NCBI GenBank assembly: GCA_023428585.1
Contig: JAEYXG010000237.1
Span: forward strand, 1 to 9,321
DNA length: 9,321 nucleotides
Source of the DNA: Bacteroidota bacterium
GTDB lineage: Bacteria; Bacteroidota; Bacteroidia; Bacteroidales; Lentimicrobiaceae
Reading direction: 5' to 3'
A model generated the notes under the pieces. The model was not told where the DNA came from and did no database searches. It saw only the letters and a program-made list of their open reading frames with translations. Below, one piece after another: positions 5,921-9,321 of the stretch. A program made the position numbers and the translations under genes. Within the stretch, counting starts at the first letter, position 1; every line of letters begins with the position of its first letter.

Positions 5921-8143
5921 ATGAAACAATCATTACTTGACAAATTCATGAGCAGAAAAGGGCTTTACACATCCTTCTGGATCATTGCACTTATCATGGT
6001 TACGATGCTCATTTATTACACTGCAAATCTGCAGAAGGAGGTTCCGCCAATTCCAAAGGAGGTTAAATCAGTAAGCGGTGAAGTTCTTTACACTTATGAT
6101 GATGTTATAGCCGGAAAAGGTTACTTCCAGCAGTTTGATCTAATGGACTGGGGCACTATGCTGGGAATGGGGGCTTATATGGGCCCGGATTTTTCTACTG
6201 ACTTCATGCACTATCGTGCAGAATACCTTTATGATCACTATGGAAAGGAACTTTACTCCAAACCCAACAAGGAACTTACTGAAATTGAGAGGGGTGCAGT
6301 AAAGGAAAGAGTGAAACAAGACTTCAGGCAACAAACAAAATTACTTGAAGGCACTACTGTTTACACCGATGCATCAGCTGCTGCCTATAAGAGTAATGTT
6401 GCATATATAACCAAATTATTAGTGGAGGGTGATCCCGAACGCGCATTCAGAGGTGGAATCATTCGCCCTGAAGAAGCAGTTAAGATTGCAGCCTTTATTG
6501 ACTGGGCACAGCTTGTGGCTTCATCTTATCGTCCCGGCACTGATCGTACCTGGTCAAATAACTGGCCTCCTGAACCTATGATTGATCAGGACCTCACTTT
6601 CTTGTCGCATAAGATATCCCTATGGGAGTTCCTTATTCTATGGACCCTCACTATTGTTGTTGTTTTCCTTGCCTATGAATATCTTTTCAAAAAAGAGGAA
6701 AATGAAAAACTTGAAGAACCACTTAAGATAACTTCACTTTTCCGTTCTCAAAAGAAACTTCTCAAGTATATTCCAATCGTTGGTGCCCTGTTTTTAGTAC
6801 AATTGATCTTAGGCGGTTATCTTGCGCATCTTTATACTGAACCTACCAAAGATTTCATCCTTTCACAGTCGTTGATTCCATTCAATGTTCTTCGTTCCAT
6901 GCATACTCAGCTGGCTATTTTATGGGTTGCCGTTGGTTGGCTTGTTGGTGGACTGCTTATTGCACCTTGGGTTGCAAACCGCGATCACAAGTATCCCTGG
7001 TTGGTTGATATTCTCTGGATCTCTTTACTTGTTGTGGCAGTTGGAAGTATCATCGGCCTATATATGGGTGCTACCGGACAAATGCGTGAAACATGGTTCT
7101 GGTTGGGTAATGAAGGACGGGAACTGATTAATCTGGGCCGTTTGTGGGATATTGGACTCGTTATAGGTCTTGTATTCTGGTTCCTTCTTATTATCTCACT
7201 TATACGTAAGGCTGCAACCAATAATCCTATTGTTAGCACCATTATCTGGTCATCCTTTGCCATCGCTACTCTTTATATTGCCGGTATGATGCCCATTCAT
7301 AAGATCATGCCTAACTATACCGTTGATGATTATTATCGCTGGTGGGTGATTCATCTTTGGGTTGAGTTGACATTTGAATTGTTTGCAGCTGGTGTTATTG
7401 CCTTCTTTACTGTATCCCTCGGTCTTATTACTCATAAAACCGCTGTTAGAGTCATGTTCTTTGAACTTTTCCTGATTTCATTGAGTGGAACGCTGGGAGT
7501 GGGACATCACTACTGGTGGCAAGGGCTTGATGAGTATTGGATTGCCATTGGTGGTATATTCTCGGCACTTGAACCATTGCCTCTAGCGCTTATGATCATT
7601 GAAGCCTGGAAGAACAAGCGTGAGCGGATTCATTCAGGTGAAAACTTTGACTTCTCAGTTCCCTTCATGTGGATTGCAGGTTCGGCAGTCTTGAACTGGA
7701 TAGGCGCCGGCTTCTTTGGTATGGTAATCAATACCCCTACCATAAGCTACTATTCACATGGAACATACCTTATCATGCCTCATGGACATGTGGCACTGCT
7801 GGGTGCATTCGGTTATATTTCCATTGCATTTCTCTATATGACCTCAAGAGCTAATGCGCTTGCCGGGAATCTTGTTTGGGATGATAAACTTAGCAAAATT
7901 GGATTCTGGTCACTGACTATTGGAGCCCTGCTGTTTGCTATTCCTACTTACATTATTGGAATGCACCAAACTGAAACAGCAATGGAAATGGGCTATTTCT
8001 ACACTCGTACACGCGAAGCCGTTGAATCAATGAAAGGCTGGATGTGGGCTCGTACAGTTCCTGATGCCCTGATGATCATTGGCGGACTAGTAATATTCTA
8101 CGATCTGGTTCAGAAAACTTATTTTGCAAAAAAGAAAGTATAA
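5921..8143 (+). CDS. norB: Quinol-dependent nitric oxide reductase (qNOR)
   Basis: Single-chain membrane enzyme (norZ-type) reducing two NO to N2O with electrons from quinol; 740 residues, close to the usual 740-780. A first membrane helix (about 17-35) is followed by the periplasmic cytochrome-c-like domain (36-230) that in qNOR carries no haem: no CxxCH and no cysteine is seen in the whole chain. About 13 further helices form the haem-copper-oxidase-like core. Ligands: H328 (MHTQLAILW) and H623 for the low-spin haem b; H621 (MPHGHVALLG) for haem b3; H478, H529 and H530 with E482 (WVIHLWVELTFE, GVGHHYWWQG) for the non-haem iron FeB. The quinol-site His, Glu and Asp described for Geobacillus qNOR appear as H303, E307 and D715, so this is a normal reductase, not an NO dismutase. 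It follows a likely NO-sensing Rrf2 gene and ends at an intrinsic terminator, consistent with NO detoxification. Denitrification is possible but no nir or nos genes are present. Confidence 0.95.
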   Translation: MKQSLLDKFMSRKGLYTSFWIIALIMVTMLIYYTANLQKEVPPIPKEVKSVSGEVLYTYDDVIAGKGYFQQFDLMDWGTMLGMGAYMGPDFSTDFMHYRAEYLYDHYGKELYSKPNKELTEIERGAVKERVKQDFRQQTKLLEGTTVYTDASAAAYKSNVAYITKLLVEGDPERAFRGGIIRPEEAVKIAAFIDWAQLVASSYRPGTDRTWSNNWPPEPMIDQDLTFLSHKISLWEFLILWTLTIVVVFLAYEYLFKKEENEKLEEPLKITSLFRSQKKLLKYIPIVGALFLVQLILGGYLAHLYTEPTKDFILSQSLIPFNVLRSMHTQLAILWVAVGWLVGGLLIAPWVANRDHKYPWLVDILWISLLVVAVGSIIGLYMGATGQMRETWFWLGNEGRELINLGRLWDIGLVIGLVFWFLLIISLIRKAATNNPIVSTIIWSSFAIATLYIAGMMPIHKIMPNYTVDDYYRWWVIHLWVELTFELFAAGVIAFFTVSLGLITHKTAVRVMFFELFLISLSGTLGVGHHYWWQGLDEYWIAIGGIFSALEPLPLALMIIEAWKNKRERIHSGENFDFSVPFMWIAGSAVLNWIGAGFFGMVINTPTISYYSHGTYLIMPHGHVALLGAFGYISIAFLYMTSRANALAGNLVWDDKLSKIGFWSLTIGALLFAIPTYIIGMHQTETAMEMGYFYTRTREAVESMKGWMWARTVPDALMIIGGLVIFYDLVQKTYFAKKKV

Positions 8144-8212
8144 TATGCCTGACTTAATTACTGCCTGTTAATAATTGGATAACCAAAATATTCAGCATTA
8201 CAGGCACAACAG

Positions 8213-8243
8213 AAAAACCACTTACATTTGTAAGTGGTTTTTT
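8213..8243 (+). terminator. Rho-independent terminator after the NO reductase
   Basis: AAAAACCACTTAC (8213-8225) pairs perfectly with GTAAGTGGTTTTT (8230-8242) around the loop ATTT, followed by the end of a T run (8238-8243). It lies 69 bases after the norB stop and closes that transcript before hemH. The palindrome also has A residues on its left, so it could work in both directions. Confidence 0.88.
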
Positions 8244-8273
8244 CTTACCCTTCATGCGGTATTCATCTGATTC

Positions 8274-8305
8274 TTGTCCCATTTATTGCCTTCATATAAA
8301 ATTTG
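8274..8305 (+). promoter_or_regulatory. Weak candidate promoter for hemH
   Basis: CTTG at 8274-8277 and TATAAAATTTG at 8295-8305 loosely resemble the Bacteroidota elements; the second has three bases instead of two between TA and TTTG. If used, transcription would begin only a few bases before the ATG at 8312, giving a nearly leaderless message. hemH needs a promoter here because a terminator separates it from norB, but this particular match is weak. Confidence 0.28.
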
Positions 8306-8311
8306 ACAATA

Positions 8312-9321
8312 ATGACTTCAACCACAGCAGTAATCCTTGTTAATACAGGTACACCTGACAGTACGAAGGTAAATGATGTTCGCAAATACCTGCGTGAATT
8401 TCTGGGTGATGGAAGGGTAATAAATATGCCTTGGCTGTTCAGGAAGTTATTGGTAAACGGCATTATTGCTCCAATAAGAGGACCAAAATCAGCCAGGTTA
8501 TATCAAAGAATATGGACTCCCGATGGTTCGCCATTACTTATAAATAGCAGAAAATTTGGAGATGCGCTCCAAATAGCCCTCGGTAATGATTATTCTGTTT
8601 TTGTTGCTATGCGTTATGGCAATCCATCAATGATGAGTGCTATTCATAAAGCATCTGAATTGAATTGTAACAAATTGATCCTGGTACCAATGTATCCTCA
8701 GTATGCTGATTCTACAACCGGTACTATTGTTGCAGAATTCAACCGCTTGGTCAATAAGTATACTCCAATGGCTGAAACTACCGTCATTGATCCTTTCTTC
8801 AGAAATAATGACTTTATTGATTCGTTTGCAGCTAAAATCAAGGAAGCTAATCCCCTGTTATTCGATCATGTTTTGTTTTCATTCCATGGGTTACCTGTCA
8901 AGCAAACGGAGAAGATGCATTCCGGATACACCTGTAAGGATGCCAACTGTATGAATACATTCGGTGAACACAATTCAAAATGTTACTATGCATCATGCTA
9001 TGCAACTGCCAGAATGCTGAGCGCAGCCTCAGGCCTGAATGAAAATGGCTATACGGTGTCTTTTCAGTCCCGCCTTGGCATGAACTGGCTCAAACCATAC
9101 ACTGATGAGGTATTAAAAGAAAAAGCCGCCCAAAGGGCTAAAAAGCTGCTTATTGTCAGTCCTTCTTTTGTTGCCGACTGCCTGGAAACCATTTATGAAC
9201 TAGGAATAGAGTATAAACACCTTTTCATGCAGAGTGGCGGTGAAGATCTGACAATGGTTGAAAGTCTGAATGCTGACCAATCCTGGGTGAATACATTGTC
9301 GTCTATAATCAGGGATAATAA
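8312..9321 (+). CDS. hemH: Ferrochelatase, 3' end cut by window edge
   Basis: Inserts ferrous iron into protoporphyrin IX (or acts in the coproporphyrin route), the late step of haem synthesis. From ATG 8312 the frame stays open for 336 residues to the last base; family lengths of about 310-350 suggest only a few codons are missing. Motifs: AVILVNTGTPDS at 6-17; YGNPS at 102-106; LILVPMYPQYADSTTGT at 122-138; SFHGLP at 190-195 with catalytic H192; FQSRLGMNWLKPYTDEVL at 251-268; SPSFVADCLETIYELGIEY at 283-301 with the conserved Glu (E292). Four cysteines, C208, C213, C224 and C229, sit in one short insert-like stretch after SFHGLP. Internal four-cysteine segments are known from ferrochelatases of Bdellovibrio and Myxococcus that hold a [2Fe-2S] cluster, so this may be one too; that is inference. 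It is transcribed separately from norB, but its haem product is needed by that enzyme. Confidence 0.95.
   Translation, partial: MTSTTAVILVNTGTPDSTKVNDVRKYLREFLGDGRVINMPWLFRKLLVNGIIAPIRGPKSARLYQRIWTPDGSPLLINSRKFGDALQIALGNDYSVFVAMRYGNPSMMSAIHKASELNCNKLILVPMYPQYADSTTGTIVAEFNRLVNKYTPMAETTVIDPFFRNNDFIDSFAAKIKEANPLLFDHVLFSFHGLPVKQTEKMHSGYTCKDANCMNTFGEHNSKCYYASCYATARMLSAASGLNENGYTVSFQSRLGMNWLKPYTDEVLKEKAAQRAKKLLIVSPSFVADCLETIYELGIEYKHLFMQSGGEDLTMVESLNADQSWVNTLSSIIRDN

Noticed and set aside
5921..8143. NO dismutase (Nod) or cytochrome cbb3 oxidase
   Set aside because: FeB glutamate and all three histidines are intact, a qNOR-type periplasmic domain is fused at the N-terminus, and no haem c motif is present.
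8162..8206. TGCCTGT / ACAGGCA inverted repeat behind norB
   Set aside because: The 31-base loop and lack of a T run make it a poor terminator; the real one follows immediately at 8213-8243.
8703..8954. Plus-strand frame of 83 codons within hemH
   Set aside because: Out-of-frame shadow of the conserved ferrochelatase reading frame.

Overview
The window reads as ordinary chromosomal DNA from a member of the Bacteroidota: AT-rich, no Shine-Dalgarno sequences before the starts, and promoter-like elements of the Bacteroidota type (TTTG ... TAnnTTTG), the clearest in front of a tRNA gene. The respiratory genes suggest an organism that meets nitric oxide and probably lives facultatively or microaerobically. 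The phylum call rests on promoter style and protein flavour; no search was run.

Layout. (1) 1-1862: glutaminyl-tRNA synthetase (glnS, 5' end outside the window), then its own promoter and a tRNA-Gln with anticodon CUG, closed by a strong intrinsic terminator. (2) 1863-4439: acetyl-CoA synthetase (acs), followed 58 bases later by a small GNAT-like protein, probably one transcript. (3) 4519-5256, minus strand: a secreted SGNH/GDSL-type esterase, convergent with the acs pair and divergent from what follows. (4) 5445-8143: a three-cysteine Rrf2-family regulator (NsrR/IscR-like) and a quinol-dependent nitric oxide reductase (norB/norZ type), 62 bases apart with a near-perfect inverted repeat between them, then an intrinsic terminator. 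(5) 8312-end: ferrochelatase (hemH), 336 codons visible and no stop before the window edge.

How they fit together. The regulator and reductase form a coherent NO-sensing and NO-removing unit: an Fe-S Rrf2 protein would sense NO and release the reductase promoter. The reductase needs b-type haem, and the neighbouring ferrochelatase makes haem; that enzyme carries four cysteines in a central segment, as in ferrochelatases with a [2Fe-2S] cluster, which may itself be NO-sensitive. The acs-GNAT pair resembles, by position only, the Bacillus acsA-acuA arrangement in which a GNAT protein acetylates and silences acetyl-CoA synthetase. The glnS-tRNA-Gln pair places an enzyme beside its own substrate.

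No mobile element, CRISPR array, phage gene or clearly new multi-gene system was seen. The points most worth following are the acs-GNAT pair, the cysteine-rich ferrochelatase next to an NO module, and the dyad in front of the reductase.
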